Shown here piece after piece: positions 23,411-36,838 of a stretch of DNA of 64,000 nt. Position numbers and translations under genes: made by a program. The stretch is from Prosapia bicincta (lineage: Eukaryota; Arthropoda; Insecta; Hemiptera; Cercopidae), in the NCBI GenBank assembly GCA_036971475.1, contig JBAIZL010000007.1:32291002-32355001 (forward strand), written 5' to 3'. Position 1 is the stretch's first letter; the number at the start of each line of letters is the position of its first letter. The notes beneath the pieces were generated by a model that had not been told where the DNA came from, did not search any database, and saw only the letters and a list, made by a program, of their open reading frames with translations.

Positions 23411-25289
23411 ATCTATGGTCGATTCTGCGTTTATTATGTCTTTTAAATGAGATATCCATTTTTCGTAGAAATCGCAAAATCCATGAACTATAATTCATGC
23501 ATTTTTTTTTTAGCAAATATATGACAATTGCGATAGCTCCTATAATACTTATTATAGATCAATTCTAAGTGCACAATGCGAATCTATGATCGATTCTGCG
23601 TTTATTATGCCTTTTAAATGAGAAATCCATTTTTTGTAGAAATCGCAAAATCCATGAACTATAATTCATGCATTTTTTTAGAGCAAATATATGACAATTG
23701 CGATAGCTCCTATAATACTTATTATAGATAAATTGTAAGAGCACAATGCGAATCTATGGTCGATTCTGCGTTTATTATGCCTTTTAAATGAGAAATCCAT
23801 TTTTTGTAGAAATCGCAAAATCCATGAACTTTAATTCATGCATTTTTTTAAAGCAAATATATGACAATTGCGATAGCTCCTATAATAGTTATTATAGATC
23901 AATTCTAAGTTCACAATGCGAATCTATGGTCGATTCTGCGTTTATTATGCCTTTTAAATGAGAAATCCATTTTTTGTAGAAATCGCAAAATCCATGAACT
24001 ATAATTCATGCATTTTTTTTAGAGCAAATATATGACAATTGCGATAGCTCCTATAATAGTTATTATAGATCAATTCTAAGTGCACAATGCGAATCTATGT
24101 TCGATTCTGCGTTTATTATGCCTTTTAAATGAGAAATCCATTTTTTGTAGAAGTCACAAAATCCATGAACTATAATTCATGCATTTTATTTAGAGCAAAT
24201 ATATGACAATTGCGATAGCTCCTATAATACTTATTATAGATCAATTCTAAGTGCACAAAGCGAATCTATGGTCGATTCTGCGTTTATTGTGCCTTTTAAA
24301 TGAGAAATCCATTTTTTGTAGAAATCACAAAGTCCATGAACTATAATTCATGCATTTTTTTTAGAGCAAATATATGACAATTGCGATAGCTCCTATAATA
24401 GTTATTATAGATCAATTCTAAGTGCACAATGCGAATCTATGGTCGATTCTGCGTTTATTATGCCTTTTAAATGAGAAATCCATTTTTTGTAGAAATCACA
24501 AAGTCCATGAACTATAATTCATGCATTTTTTTTAGAGCAAATATATGACAATTGCGATAGCTCCTATAATACTTATTATAGATCAATTCTAAGTGCACTA
24601 TGCGAATCTATGGTCGATTCTGCGTTTATTATGTTTTTTAAATGAGAAATCCATTTTTTGTAGAATTCACAAAATCCATGAACTATAATTCATGCATTTT
24701 TTTTTTAGCAAATATATGACAATTGCGATAGCTCCTATAATACTTATTATAGATCAATTCTAAGAGCACAATGCGAATCTATGATCGATTCTGCGTTTAT
24801 TATGCCTTTTAAATGAGAAATCCATTTTTTGTAGAAATCGCAAAATCCATGAACTATAATTCATGCATTTTTTTTAGAGCAAATATATGACAATTGCGAT
24901 AGCTCCTATAATAGTTATTATAGATCAATTCTAAGTGCACAATGCGAATCTATGGTCTATTCTGCGTTTATTATGCCTTTTAAATGAGAAATCCATTTTT
25001 TGTAGAAATCGCAAAATCCATGAACTATAATTCATGCATTTTTTTTACAGCAAATATATGACAATTGTGATAGATCCTATAATAATTATTATAGATCAAT
25101 TCTAAGTGCACAATGCGAATCTATGGTCAATTCTGCGTTTATTATGCCTTTTAAATGAGAAATCCATTTTTTGTAGAAATCACAAAGTCCATGAACTATA
25201 ATTCATGCATTTTTTTTAGAGCAAATATATGACAATTGCGATAGCTCCTATAATACTTATTATAGATCACTTCTAAGTGCACAATGCGA
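23411..25289 (+). repeat. 1,879-bp 11-mer HOR, copy 2
   Basis: Same order as 21532-23410. Differences noticed: 'aatagtta' at 24400 where copy 1 has 'aatattta' (22521), 'ttacagcaaat' and the perfect dyad 2 at 25077-25094, 'ggtcaattc' near 25126 and 'gatcacttc' at 25266. The last two or three monomers differ more than the rest, which suggests patchwise conversion. Confidence 0.9.
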
Positions 25290-26303
25290 ATCTATGGTCG
25301 ATTATGCGTTTATTATGCCTTTTAAATGAGATATCCATTTTTCGTAGAAATCGCAAAATCCATGAACTATAATTCATGCATTTTTTTTTAGCAAATATAT
25401 GACAATTGCGATAGCTCCTATAATACTTATTATAGATCAATTCTAAGTGCACAATGCGAATCTATGATCGATTCTGCGTTTATTATGCCTTTTAAATGAG
25501 AAATCCATTTTTTTTAGAAATCGCAAAATCCATGAACTATAATTCATGCATTTTTTTAGAGCAAATATATGACAATTGCGATAGCTCCTATAATACTTAT
25601 TATAGATAAATTGTAAGAGCACAATGCGAATCTATGGTCGATTCTGCGTTTATTATGCCTTTTAAATGAGGAATCCATTTTTTGTAGAAATCGCAAAATC
25701 CATGAACTATAATTCATGCATTTTTTTTAGAGCAAATATATGACAATTGCGATAGCTCCTATAATAGTTATTATAGATCAATTCTAAGTGCACAATGCGA
25801 ATCTATGTTCGATTCTGCGTTTATTATGCCTTTTAAATGAGAAATCCATTTTTTGTAGAAGTCCCAAAATCCATGAACTATAATTCATGCATTTTTTTTA
25901 GAGCAAATATATGACAATTGCGATAGCTCCTATAATACTTATTATAGATCAATTCTAAGTGCACAAAGCGAATCTATGGTCGATTCTGCGTTTATTGTGC
26001 CTTTTAAATGAGAAATCCATTTTTTGTAGAAATCGCAAAATCCATGAATGCATTTTTTTAAGAGCAAATATATGACAATTGCGATAGCTCCTATAATACT
26101 TATTATAGATCAATTCTAAGTGCACAATGCGAATCTATGGTCGATTCTGCGTTTATTATGCCTTTTAAATGAGAAATCCATTTTTTGTAGAAATCACAAA
26201 GTCCATGAACTATAATTCATGCATTTTTTTTAGAGCAAATATATGACAATTGCGATAGCTCCTATAATACTTATTATAGATCAATTCTAAGTGCACTATG
26301 CGA
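25290..26303 (+). repeat. HOR unit H-A-C-D-E-F
   Basis: H (25290, 'gattatgcg', T9), A (25460, 'ttttttttag' in place of 'ttttttgtag'), C (25630, 'gaggaatcc', no B-type marks), D (25801, 'gtcccaaaat'), E (25972) and F (26133). B is missing, so A is joined directly to C. Confidence 0.83.
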
Positions 26304-26988
26304 ATCTATGGTCGATTCTGCGTTTATTATGCCTTTTAAATGAGAAATCCATTTTTTGTAGAATTCACAAAATCCATGAACTATAATTCATGCATTTTTT
26401 TTAGAGCAAATATATGACAATTGCGATAGCTCCTATAATACTTATTATAGATCAATTCTAAGTGCACAATGCGAATCTATGATCGATTCTGCGTTTATTA
26501 TGCCTTTTAAATGAGAAATCCATATTTTGTAGAAATCGCAAAATCCATGAACTATAATTCATGCATTTTTTTTAGAGCAAATATATGACAATTGCGATAG
26601 CTCCTATAATACTTATTATAGATCAATTTTAAGTGCACAATGCGAATCTATGGTCGATTCTGCGTTTATTATGCCTTTTAAATGAGATATCCATTTTTCG
26701 TAGAAATCGCAAAATCCATGAACTATAATTCATGCATTTTTTTTTTAGCAAATATATGACAATTGCGATAGCTCCTATAATACTTATTATAGATCAATTC
26801 TAAGTGCACAATGCGAATCTATGATCGATTCTGTGTTTATTATGCCTTTTAAATGAGAAATCCATTTTTTTGTAGAAATCGCAAAATCCATGAACTATAA
26901 TTCATGCATTTTTTTTAGAGCAAATATATGACAATTGCGATAGCTCCTATAATAGTTATTATAGATCAATTCTAAGTGCACAATGCGA
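26304..26988 (+). repeat. 685-bp 4-mer HOR G-K-H-N, copy 1
   Basis: G (26304), K (26475), H (26646) and an N-like monomer with 'attctgtg' and T7 in the first tract (26817, 172 bp). Both marks of the last monomer and 'caattttaag' before H recur exactly 685 bp later. The four lengths (171, 171, 171, 172) sum to the spacing. Confidence 0.93.
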
Positions 26989-27673
26989 ATCTATGGTCGA
27001 TTCTGCGTTTATTATGCCTTTTAAATGAGAAATCCATTTTTTGTAGAATTCACAAAATCCATGAACTATAATTCATGCATTTTTTTTAGAGCAAATATAT
27101 GACAATTGCGATAGCTCCTATAATACTTATTATAGATCAATTCTAAGTGCACAATGCGAATCTATGATCGATTCTGCGTTTATTATGCCTTTTAAATGAG
27201 AAATCCATATTTTGTAGAAATCGCAAAATCCATGAACTATAATTCATGCATTTTTTTTAGAGCAAATATATGACAATTGCGATAGCTCCTATAATACTTA
27301 TTATAGATCAATTTTAAGTGCACAATGCGAATCTATGGTCGATTCTGCGTTTATTATGCCTTTTAAATGAGATATCCATTTTTCGTAGAAATCGCAAAAT
27401 CCATGAACTATAATTCATGCATTTTTTTTTTAGCAAATATATGACAATTGCGATAGCTCCTATAATACTTATTATAGATCAATTCTAAGTGCACAATGCG
27501 AATCTATGATCGATTCTGTGTTTATTATGCCTTTTAAATGAGAAATCCATTTTTTTGTAGAAATCGCAAAATCCATGAACTATAATTCATGCATTTTTTT
27601 TAGAGCAAATATATGACAATTGCGATAGCTCCTATAATAGTTATTATAGATCAATTCTAAGTGCACAATGCGA
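26989..27673 (+). repeat. 685-bp 4-mer HOR G-K-H-N, copy 2
   Basis: Direct tandem copy of 26304-26988. The only difference noticed is the preceding junction ('acaatgcga' here, 'actatgcga' before copy 1). Its N-like monomer (27502) is also the first monomer of the larger block repeated at 30900 and 36839. Confidence 0.93.
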
Positions 27674-28186
27674 ATCTATGGTCGATTCTGCGTTTATTAT
27701 GCCTTTTAAATGAGAAATCCATTTTTTGTAGAAATCGCAAAATCCATGAACTATAATTCATGCATTTTTTTAAGATCAAATATATGACAATTGTGATAGA
27801 TCCTATAATACTTATTATAGATCAATTCTAAGTGCACAATGCGAATCTATGGTCGATTCTGCGTTTATTATGCCTTTTAAATGAGAATTCCATTTTTTGT
27901 AGAAATCGCAAAATCCATGAACTATAATTCATGCATTTTTTTTAGAGCAAATATATGACAATTGCGATAGCTCCTATAATAGTTATTATAGATCAATTCT
28001 AAGTGCACAATGCGAATCTATGGTCTATTCTGCGTTTATTATGCCTTTTAAATGAGAAATCCATTTTTTGTAGAAATCGCAAAATCCATGAACTATAATT
28101 CATGCATTTTTTTTAGAGCAAATATATGACAATTGCGATAGCTCCTATAATACTTATTATAGATCAATTCTAAGTGCACAATGCGA

Positions 28187-28356
28187 ATCTATGGTCGATT
28201 CTGCGTTTATTATGTCTTTTAAATGAGATATCCATTTTTCGTAGAAATCGCAAAATCCATGAACTATAATTCATGCATTTTTTTAGAGCAAATATATGAC
28301 AATTGCGATAGCTCCTATAATACTTATTATAGATAAATTGTAAGAGCACAATGCGA
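28187..28356 (+). repeat. Chimeric monomer: H 5' part, A 3' part
   Basis: It has 'attatgtc', 'gatatcc' and 'tttttcg' of H, keeping the CENP-B-box-like 17-mer at 28237-28253, but T7-agagc and 'gataaattgtaagagc' of A. The switch lies between p54 and p92. Copies occur at 31585, 33455, 37524 and 38720. An independent H/A join with T10 retained is at 42959-43129, so the switch there is beyond p101. Confidence 0.86.
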
Positions 28357-28527
28357 ATCTATGGTCGATTCTGCGTTTATTATGCCTTTTAAATGAGAAA
28401 TCCATTTTTTGTAGAAATCGCAAAATCCATGAACTATAATTCATGCATTTTTTTTAGAGCAAATATATGACAATTGCGATAGCTCCTATAATACTTATTA
28501 TAGATCAATTCTAAGAGCACAATGCGA

Positions 28528-28698
28528 ATCTATGATCGATTCTGCGTTTATTATGCCTTTTGAATGAGAAATCCATTTTTTGTAGAAATCGCAAAATCCA
28601 TGAACTATAATTCATGCATTTTTTTTAGAGCAAATATATGACAATTGCGATAGCTCCTATAATACTTATTATAGATCAATTCTAAGAGCACAATGCGA
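28528..28698 (+). repeat. Monomer type N
   Basis: Type N has g8a and a35g ('ccttttgaatgag') and is preceded by a monomer ending 'ctaagagcaca' (t160a). Two N monomers stand side by side here and in the duplicates at 31926-32267 and 37865-38206. A sister form without a35g but with 'attctgtg' and a T7 first tract (172 bp) is at 26817, 27502, 30900 and 36839. Confidence 0.8.
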
Positions 28699-29714
28699 AT
28701 CTATGATCGATTCTGCGTTTATTATGCCTTTTGAATGAGAAATCCATTTTTTGTAGAAATCGCAAAATCCATGAACTATAATTCATGCATTTTTTTTAGA
28801 GCAAATATATGACAATTGCGATAGCTCCTATAATAGTTATTATAGATCAATTCTAAGTGCACAATGCGAATCTATGTTCGATTCTGCGTTTATTATGCCT
28901 TTTAAATGAGAAATCCATTTTTTGTAGAAGTCACAAAATCCATGAACTATAATTCATGCATTTTTTTTAGAGCAAATATATGACAATTGCGATAGCTCCT
29001 ATAATACTTATTATAGATCAATTCTAAGTGCACAAAGCGAATCTATGGTCGATTCTGCGTTTATTGTGCCTTTTAAATGAGAAATCCATTTTTTGTAGAA
29101 ATCGCAAAATCCATGAATGCATTTTTTTAAGAGCAAATATATGACAATTGCGATAGCTCCTATAATACTTATTATAGATCAATTCTAAGTGCAAAATGCG
29201 AATCTATGGTCGATTCTGCGTTTATTATGCCTTTTAAATGAGAAATCCATTTTTTGTAGAAATCACAAAGTCCATGAACTATAATTCATGCATTTTTTTT
29301 AGAGCAAATATATGACAATTGCGATAGCTCCTATAATACTTATTATAGATCAATTCTAAGTGCACTATGCGAATCTATGGTCGATTCTGCGTTTATTATG
29401 CCTTTTAAATGAGAAATCCATTTTTTGTAGAAATCGCAAAATCCATGAACTATAATTCATGCATTTTTTTTAGAGCAAATATATGACAATTGCGATAGCT
29501 CCTATAATAGTTATTATAGATCAATTCTAAGTGCACAATGCGAATCTATTGTCTATTCTGCGTTTATTATGCCTTTTAAATGAGAAATCCATTTTTTGTA
29601 GATATCGCAAAATCCATGAACTATAATTCATGCATTTTTTTTAGATCAAATATATGACAATTGTGATAGATCCTATAATACTTATTATAGATCAATTCTA
29701 AGTGCACAATGCGA

Positions 29715-30899
29715 ATCTATGGTCGATTCTGCGTTTATTATGCCTTTTAAATGAGAAATCCATTTTTTGTAGAAATCACAAAGTCCATGAACTATAATTC
29801 ATGCATTTTTTTTAGAGCAAATATATGACAATTGCGATAGCTCCTATAATACTTATTATAGATCAATTCTAAGTGCACAATGCGAATCTATGGTCGATTC
29901 TGCGTTTATTATGTCTTTTAAATGAGATATCCATTTTTCGTAGAAATCGCAAAATCCATGAACTATAATTCATGCATTTTTTTTTTACCAAATATATGAC
30001 AATTGCGATAGCTCCTATAATACTTATTATAGATCAATTCTAAGTGCACAATGCGAATCTATGATCGATTCTGCGTTTATTATGCCTTTTAAATGAGAAA
30101 TCCATTTTTTGTAGAAATCGCAAAATCCATGAACTATAATTCATGCATTTTTTTAGAGCAAATATATGACAATTGCGATAGCTCCTATAATACTTATTAT
30201 AGATAAATTGTAAGAGCACAATGCGAATCTATGGTCGATTCTGCGTTTATTATGCCTTTTAAATGAGAAATCCATTTTTTGTAGAAATCGCAAAATCCAT
30301 GAACTTTAATTCATGCATTTTTTTAAAGCAAATATATGACAATTGCGATAGCTCCTATAATAGTTATTATAGATCAATTCTAAGTTCACAATGCGAATCT
30401 ATGGTCGATTCTGCGTTTATTATGCCTTTTAAATGAGAAATCCATTTTTTGTAGAAATCGCAAAATCCATGAACTATAATTCATGCATTTTTTTTAGAGC
30501 AAATATATGACAATTGCGATAGCTCCTATAATAGTTATTATAGATCAATTCTAAGTGCACAATGCGAATCTATGTTCGATTCTGCGTTTATTATGCCTTT
30601 TAAATGAGAAATCCATTTTTTGTAGAAGTCACAAAATCCATGAACTATAATTCATGCATTTTATTTAGAGCAAATATATGACAATTGCGATAGCTCCTAT
30701 AATACTTATTATAGATCAATTCTAAGTGCACAAAGCGAATCTATGGTCGATTCTGCGTTTATTGTGCCTTTTAAATGAGAAATCCATTTTTTGTAGAAAT
30801 CGCAAAATCCATGAATGCATTTTTTTAAGAGCAAATATATGACAATTGCGATAGCTCCTATAATACTTATTATAGATCAATTCTAAGTGCACAATGCGA
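29715..30899 (+). repeat. HOR block F-H-A-B-C-D-E, copy 1 (spacing 5,257 bp)
   Basis: The private mark 'ttaccaaat' in H (29986) recurs at 35243, and the 'ttttattta' D (30659) recurs at 36256. The second copy is 340 bp longer because of an extra A-B pair. The F-H-A-B-C-D part also resembles 23240-24263. Confidence 0.88.
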
Positions 30900-31242
30900 A
30901 TCTATGATCGATTCTGTGTTTATTATGCCTTTTAAATGAGAAATCCATTTTTTTGTAGAAATCGCAAAATCCATGAACTATAATTCATGCATTTTTTTTA
31001 GAGCAAATATATGACAATTGCGATAGCTCCTATAATAGTTATTATAGATCAATTCTAAGTGCACAATGCGAATCTATGGTCGATTCTGCGTTTACTATGC
31101 CTTTTAAATGAGAAATCCATTTTTTGTAGAAATCGCAAAATCCATGAACTATAATTCATGCATTTTTTTAAGATCAAATATATGACAATTGTGATAGATC
31201 CTATAATACTTATTATAGATCAATTCTAAGTGCACAATGCGA

Positions 31243-31413
31243 ATCTATGGTCGATTCTGCGTTTATTATGCCTTTTAAATGAGAATTCCATTTTTTGTAG
31301 AAATCGCAAAATCCATGAACTATAATTCATGCATTTTTTTTAGAGCAAATATATGACAATTGCGATAGCTCCTATAATAGTTATTATAGATCAATTCTAA
31401 GTGCACAATGCGA
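31243..31413 (+). repeat. Monomer type L
   Basis: Type L has a44t ('gagaattcc'), creating GAATTC at p41-46, with c138g. It is usually preceded by J and followed by M. The copies in the 2,382-bp pair (44828 and 47210) also read 'gaattcgc' downstream. In the last domain a form with 'ttaaaatcg' occurs at 56715 and 61145. Confidence 0.85.
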
Positions 31414-31584
31414 ATCTATGGTCTATTCTGCGTTTATTATGCCTTTTAAATGAGAAATCCATTTTTTGTAGAAATCGCAAAATCCATGAACTATAATTCA
31501 TGCATTTTTTTTAGAGCAAATATATGACAATTGCGATAGCTCCTATAATACTTATTATAGATCAATTCTAAGTGCACAATGCGA
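31414..31584 (+). repeat. Monomer type M
   Basis: Type M has g11t ('ggtctattctg'), which removes the CpG at p10-11. Here it has a consensus 3' half. At 15937, 17292, 21361, 23069 and 29544 the same 5' end is joined to a J-type 3' half, and at 44999 to T10-agc, so M is a 5' haplotype found on several 3' backgrounds. Confidence 0.82.
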
Positions 31585-32941
31585 ATCTATGGTCGATTCT
31601 GCGTTTATTATGTCTTTTAAATGAGATATCCATTTTTCGTAGAAATCGCAAAATCCATGAACTATAATTCATGCATTTTTTTAGAGCAAATATATGACAA
31701 TTGCGATAGCTCCTATAATACTTATTATAGATAAATTGTAAGAGCACAATGCGAATCTATGGTCGATTCTGCGTTTATTATGCCTTTTAAATGAGAAATC
31801 CATTTTTTGTAGAAATCGCAAAATCCATGAACTATAATTCATGCATTTTTTTTAGAGCAAATATATGACAATTGCGATAGCTCCTATAATACTTATTATA
31901 GATCAATTCTAAGAGCACAATGCGAATCTATGATCGATTCTGCGTTTATTATGCCTTTTGAATGAGAAATCCATTTTTTGTAGAAATCGCAAAATCCATG
32001 AACTATAATTCATGCATTTTTTTTAGAGCAAATATATGACAATTGCGATAGCTCCTATAATACTTATTATAGATCAATTCTAAGAGCACAATGCGAATCT
32101 ATGATCGATTCTGCGTTTATTATGCCTTTTGAATGAGAAATCCATTTTTTGTAGAAATCGCAAAATCCATGAACTATAATTCATGCATTTTTTTTAGAGC
32201 AAATATATGACAATTGCGATAGCACCTATAATAGTTATTATAGATCAATTCTAAGTGCACAATGCGAATCTATGTTCGATTCTGCTTTTATTATGCCTTT
32301 TAAATGAGAAATCCATTTTTTGTAGAAGTCACAAAATCCATGAACTATAATTCATGCATTTTTTTTAGAGCAAATATATGACAATTGCGATAGCTCCTAT
32401 AATACTTATTATAGATCAATTCTAAGTGCACAAAGCGAATCTATGGTCGATTCTGCGTTTATTGTGCCTTTTAAATGAGAAATCCATTTTTTGTAGAAAT
32501 CGCAAAATCCATGAATGCATTTTTTTAAGAGCAAATATATGACAATTGCGATAGCTCCTATAATACTTATTATAGATCAATTCTAAGTGCACAATGCGAA
32601 TCTATGGTCGATTCTGCGTTTATTATGCCTTTTAAATGAGAAATCCATTTTTTGTAGAAATCACAAAGTCCATGAACTATAATTCATGCATTTTTTTTAG
32701 AGCAAATATATGACAATTGCGATAGCTCCTATAATACTTATTATAGATCAATTCTAAGTGCACTATGCGAATCTATGGTCGATTCTGCGTTTATTATGCC
32801 TTTTAAATGAGAAATCCATTTTTTGTAGAAATCGCAAAATCCATGAACTATAATTCATGCATTTTTTTTAGAGCAAATATATGACAATTGCGATAGCTCC
32901 TATAATAGTTATTATAGATCAATTCTAAGTGCACAATGCGA

Positions 32942-34971
32942 ATCTATGGTCGATTCTGCGTTTATTATGCCTTTTAAATGAGAAATCCATTTTTTGTAGA
33001 AATCGCAAAATCCATGAACTATAATTCATGCATTTTTTTAAGATCAAATATATGACAATTGTGATAGATCCTATAATACTTATTATAGATCAATTCTAAG
33101 TGCACAATGCGAATCTATGGTCGATTCTGCGTTTATTATGCCTTTTAAATGAGAATTCCATTTTTTGTAGAAATCGCAAAATCCATGAACTATAATTCAT
33201 GCATTTTTTTTAGAGCAAATATATGACAATTGCGATAGCTCCTATAATAGTTATTATAGATCAATTCTAAGTGCACAATGCGAATCTATGGTCTATTCTG
33301 CGTTTATTATGCCTTTTAAATGAGAAATCCATTTTTTGTAGAAATCGCAAAATCCATGAACTATAATTCATGCATTTTTTTTAGAGCAAATATATGACAA
33401 TTGCGATAGCTCCTATAATACTTATTATAGATCAATTCTAAGTGCACAATGCGAATCTATGGTCGATTCTGCGTTTATTATGTCTTTTAAATGAGATATC
33501 CATTTTTCGTAGAAATCGCAAAATCCATGAACTATAATTCATGCATTTTTTTAGAGCAAATATATGACAATTGCGATAGCTCCTATAATACTTATTATAG
33601 ATAAATTGTAAGAGCACAATGCGAATCTATGGTCGATTCTGCGTTTATTATGCCTTTTAAATGAGAAATCCATTTTTTGTAGAAATCGCAAAATCCATGA
33701 ACTATAATTCATGCATTTTTTTTAGAGCAAATATATGACAATTGCGATAGCTCCTATAATAGTTATTATAGATCAATTATAAGTGCACAATGCGAATCTA
33801 TGTTCGATTCTGCGTTTATTATGCCTTTTAAATGAGAAATCCATTTTTTGTAGAAGTCACAAAATCCATGAACTATAATTCATGCATTTTTTTTAGAGCA
33901 AATATATGACAATTGCGATAGCTCCTATAATACTTATTATAGATCAATTCTAAGTGCACAAAGCGAATCTATGGTCGATTCTGCGTTTATTGTGCCTTTT
34001 AAATGAGAAATCCATTTTTTGTAGAAATCGCAAAATCCATGAATGCATTTTTTTAAGAGCAAATATATGACAATTGCGATAGCTCCTATATAACTTATTA
34101 TAGATCAATTCTAAGTGCACAATGCGAATCTATGGTCGATTCTGCGTTTATTATGCCTTTTAAATGAGATATCCATTTTTCGTAGAAATCGCAAAATCCA
34201 TGAACTATAATTCATGCATTTTTTTTTTAGCAAATATATGACAATTGCGATAGCTCCTATAATACTTATTATAGATCAATTCTAAGTGCACAATGCGAAT
34301 CTATGATCGATTCTGCGTTTATTATGCCTTTTAAATGAGAAATCCATTTTTTGTAGAAATCGCAAAATCCATGAACTATAATTCATGCATTTTTTTAGAG
34401 CAAATATATGACAATTGCGATAGCTCCTATAATACTTATTATAGATAAATTGTAAGAGCACAATGCGAATCTATGGTCGATTCTGCGTTTATTATGCCTT
34501 TTAAATGAGAAATCCATTTTTTGTAGAAATCGCAAAATCCATGAACTATAATTCATGCATTTTTTTTAGAGCAAATATATGACAATTGCGATAGCTCCTA
34601 TAATAGTTATTATAGATCAATTCTAAGTGCACAATGCGAATCTATGTTCGATTCTGCGTTTATTATGCCTTTTAAATGAGAAATCCATTTTTTGTAGAAG
34701 TCACAAAATCCATGAACTATAATTCATGCATTTTTTTTAGAGCAAATATATGACAATTGCGATAGCTCCTATAATACTTATTATAGATCAATTCTAAGTG
34801 CACAAAGCGAATCTATGGTCGATTCTGCGTTTATTGTGCCTTTTAAATGAGAAATCCATTTTTTGTAGAAATCGCAAAATCCATGAATGCATTTTTTTAA
34901 GAGCAAATATATGACAATTGCGATAGCTCCTATAATACTTATTATAGATCAATTCTAAGTGCACAATGCGA
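32942..34971 (+). repeat. HOR stretch Q/J-L-M-H/A-C-D-E-H-A-C-D-E
   Basis: From M (33284) on it repeats at 38549 with a shift of 5,265 bp, marked by 'gatcaattataag' (33771 and 39036). Two units here go A-C without B, like 25290-26303. A local scramble 'ctatataact' for 'ctataatact' lies at 34087, and its copy at 39352 has the usual sequence. Confidence 0.85.
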
Positions 34972-36496
34972 ATCTATGGTCGATTCTGCGTTTATTATGC
35001 CTTTTAAATGAGAAATCCATTTTTTGTAGAAATCACAAAGTCCATGAACTATAATTCATGCATTTTTTTTAGAGCAAATATATGACAATTGCGATAGCTC
35101 CTATAATACTTATTATAGATCAATTCTAAGTGCACAATGCGAATCTATGGTCGATTCTGCGTTTATTATGTCTTTTAAATGAGATATCCATTTTTCGTAG
35201 AAATCGCAAAATCCATGAACTATAATTCATGCATTTTTTTTTTACCAAATATATGACAATTGCGATAGCTCCTATAATACTTATTATAGATCAATTCTAA
35301 GTGCACAATGCGAATCTATGATCGATTCTGCGTTTATTATGCCTTTTAAATGAGAAATCCATTTTTTGTAGAAATCGCAAAATCCATGAACTATAATTCA
35401 TGCATTTTTTTAGAGCAAATATATGACAATTGCGATAGCTCCTATAATACTTATTATAGATAAATTGTAAGAGCACAATGCGAATCTATGGTCGATTCTG
35501 CGTTTATTATGCCTTTTAAATGAGAAATCCATTTTTTGTAGAAATCGCAAAATCCATGAACTTTAATTCATGCATTTTTTTAAAGCAAATATATGACAAT
35601 TGCGATAGCTCCTATAATAGTTATTATAGATCAATTCTAAGTTCACAATGCGAATCTATGGTCGATTCTGCGTTTATTATGCCTTTTAAATGAGAAATCC
35701 ATTTTTTGTAGAAATCGCAAAATCCATGAACTATAATTCATGCATTTTTTTAGAGCAAATATATGACAATTGCGATAGCTCCTATAATACTTATTATAGA
35801 TAAATTGTAAGAGCACAATGCGAATCTATGGTCGATTCTGCGTTTATTATGCCTTTTAAATGAGAAATCCATTTTTTGTAGAAATCGCAAAATCCATGAA
35901 CTTTAATTCATGCATTTTTTTAAAGCAAATATATGACAATTGCGATAGCTCCTATAATAGTTATTATAGATCAATTCTAAGTTCACAATGCGAATCTATG
36001 GTCGATTCTGCGTTTATTATGCCTTTTAAATGAGAAATCCATTTTTTGTAGAAATCGCAAAATCCATGAACTATAATTCATGCATTTTTTTTAGAGCAAA
36101 TATATGACAATTGCGATAGCTCCTATAATAGTTATTATAGATCAATTCTAAGTGCACAATGCGAATCTATGTTCGATTCTGCGTTTATTATGCCTTTTAA
36201 ATGAGAAATCCATTTTTTGTAGAAGTCACAAAATCCATGAACTATAATTCATGCATTTTATTTAGAGCAAATATATGACAATTGCGATAGCTCCTATAAT
36301 ACTTATTATAGATCAATTCTAAGTGCACAAAGCGAATCTATGGTCGATTCTGCGTTTATTGTGCCTTTTAAATGAGAAATCCATTTTTTGTAGAAATCGC
36401 AAAATCCATGAATGCATTTTTTTAAGAGCAAATATATGACAATTGCGATAGCTCCTATAATACTTATTATAGATCAATTCTAAGTGCACAATGCGA
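34972..36496 (+). repeat. HOR block F-H-A-B-(A-B)-C-D-E, copy 2 (spacing 5,257 bp)
   Basis: Second copy of 29715-30899, with a 340-bp A-B pair added. The monomer at 35653 begins 'ggtc' like C but ends as A, and a second B follows, so the insertion looks like an unequal crossover between A-B pairs of two aligned copies. Both B monomers carry 'aagttcacaatg'. Confidence 0.88.
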
Positions 36497-36838
36497 ATCT
36501 ATGGTCGATTCTGCGTTTAGTATGCCTTTTAAATGAGAAATCCATTTTTTGTAGAAATCACAAAGTCCATGAACTATAATTCATGCATTTTTTTTAGAGC
36601 AAATATATGACAATTGCGATAGCTCCTATAATACTTATTATAGATCAATTCTAAGTGCACAATGCGAATCTATGGTCGATTCTGCGTTTATTATGCCTTT
36701 TAAATGAGATATCCATTTTTCGTAGAAATCGCAATATCCATGAACTATAATTCATGCATTTTTTTTTTAGCAAATATATGACAATTGCGATAGCTCCTAT
36801 AATACTTATTATAGATCAATTCTAAGTGCACAATGCGA
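36497..36838 (+). repeat. Link F-H before the third 2.04-kb copy
   Basis: F (36497, 'gtttagtatg') and H (36668, 'gcaatatcc'). They join the 5,257-bp block to the 36839 block and have no close partner with the same marks elsewhere. Confidence 0.8.

Larger units (their letters stand above)
27502..29543 (+). repeat. 2.04-kb HOR block, copy 1 of 3
   Basis: N-like, Q/J (27674), L (27845), M (28016), H/A chimera (28187), consensus (28357), N (28528), N (28699), D (28870), E (29041), F (29202) and a C-like monomer (29373). The whole run reappears 3,398 bp downstream with the same order and the same 'attctgtg' and 'tgaatgag' marks. Confidence 0.9.
30900..32941 (+). repeat. 2.04-kb HOR block, copy 2 of 3
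   Basis: Same monomer order as 27502-29543 at a shift of 3,398 bp. It has private marks of its own, 'gcacctataatag' (32223) and 'ctgctttta' (32282), which are shared with the copy at 36839 but not with the one at 27502. Copies 2 and 3 are therefore the closer pair. Confidence 0.9.
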
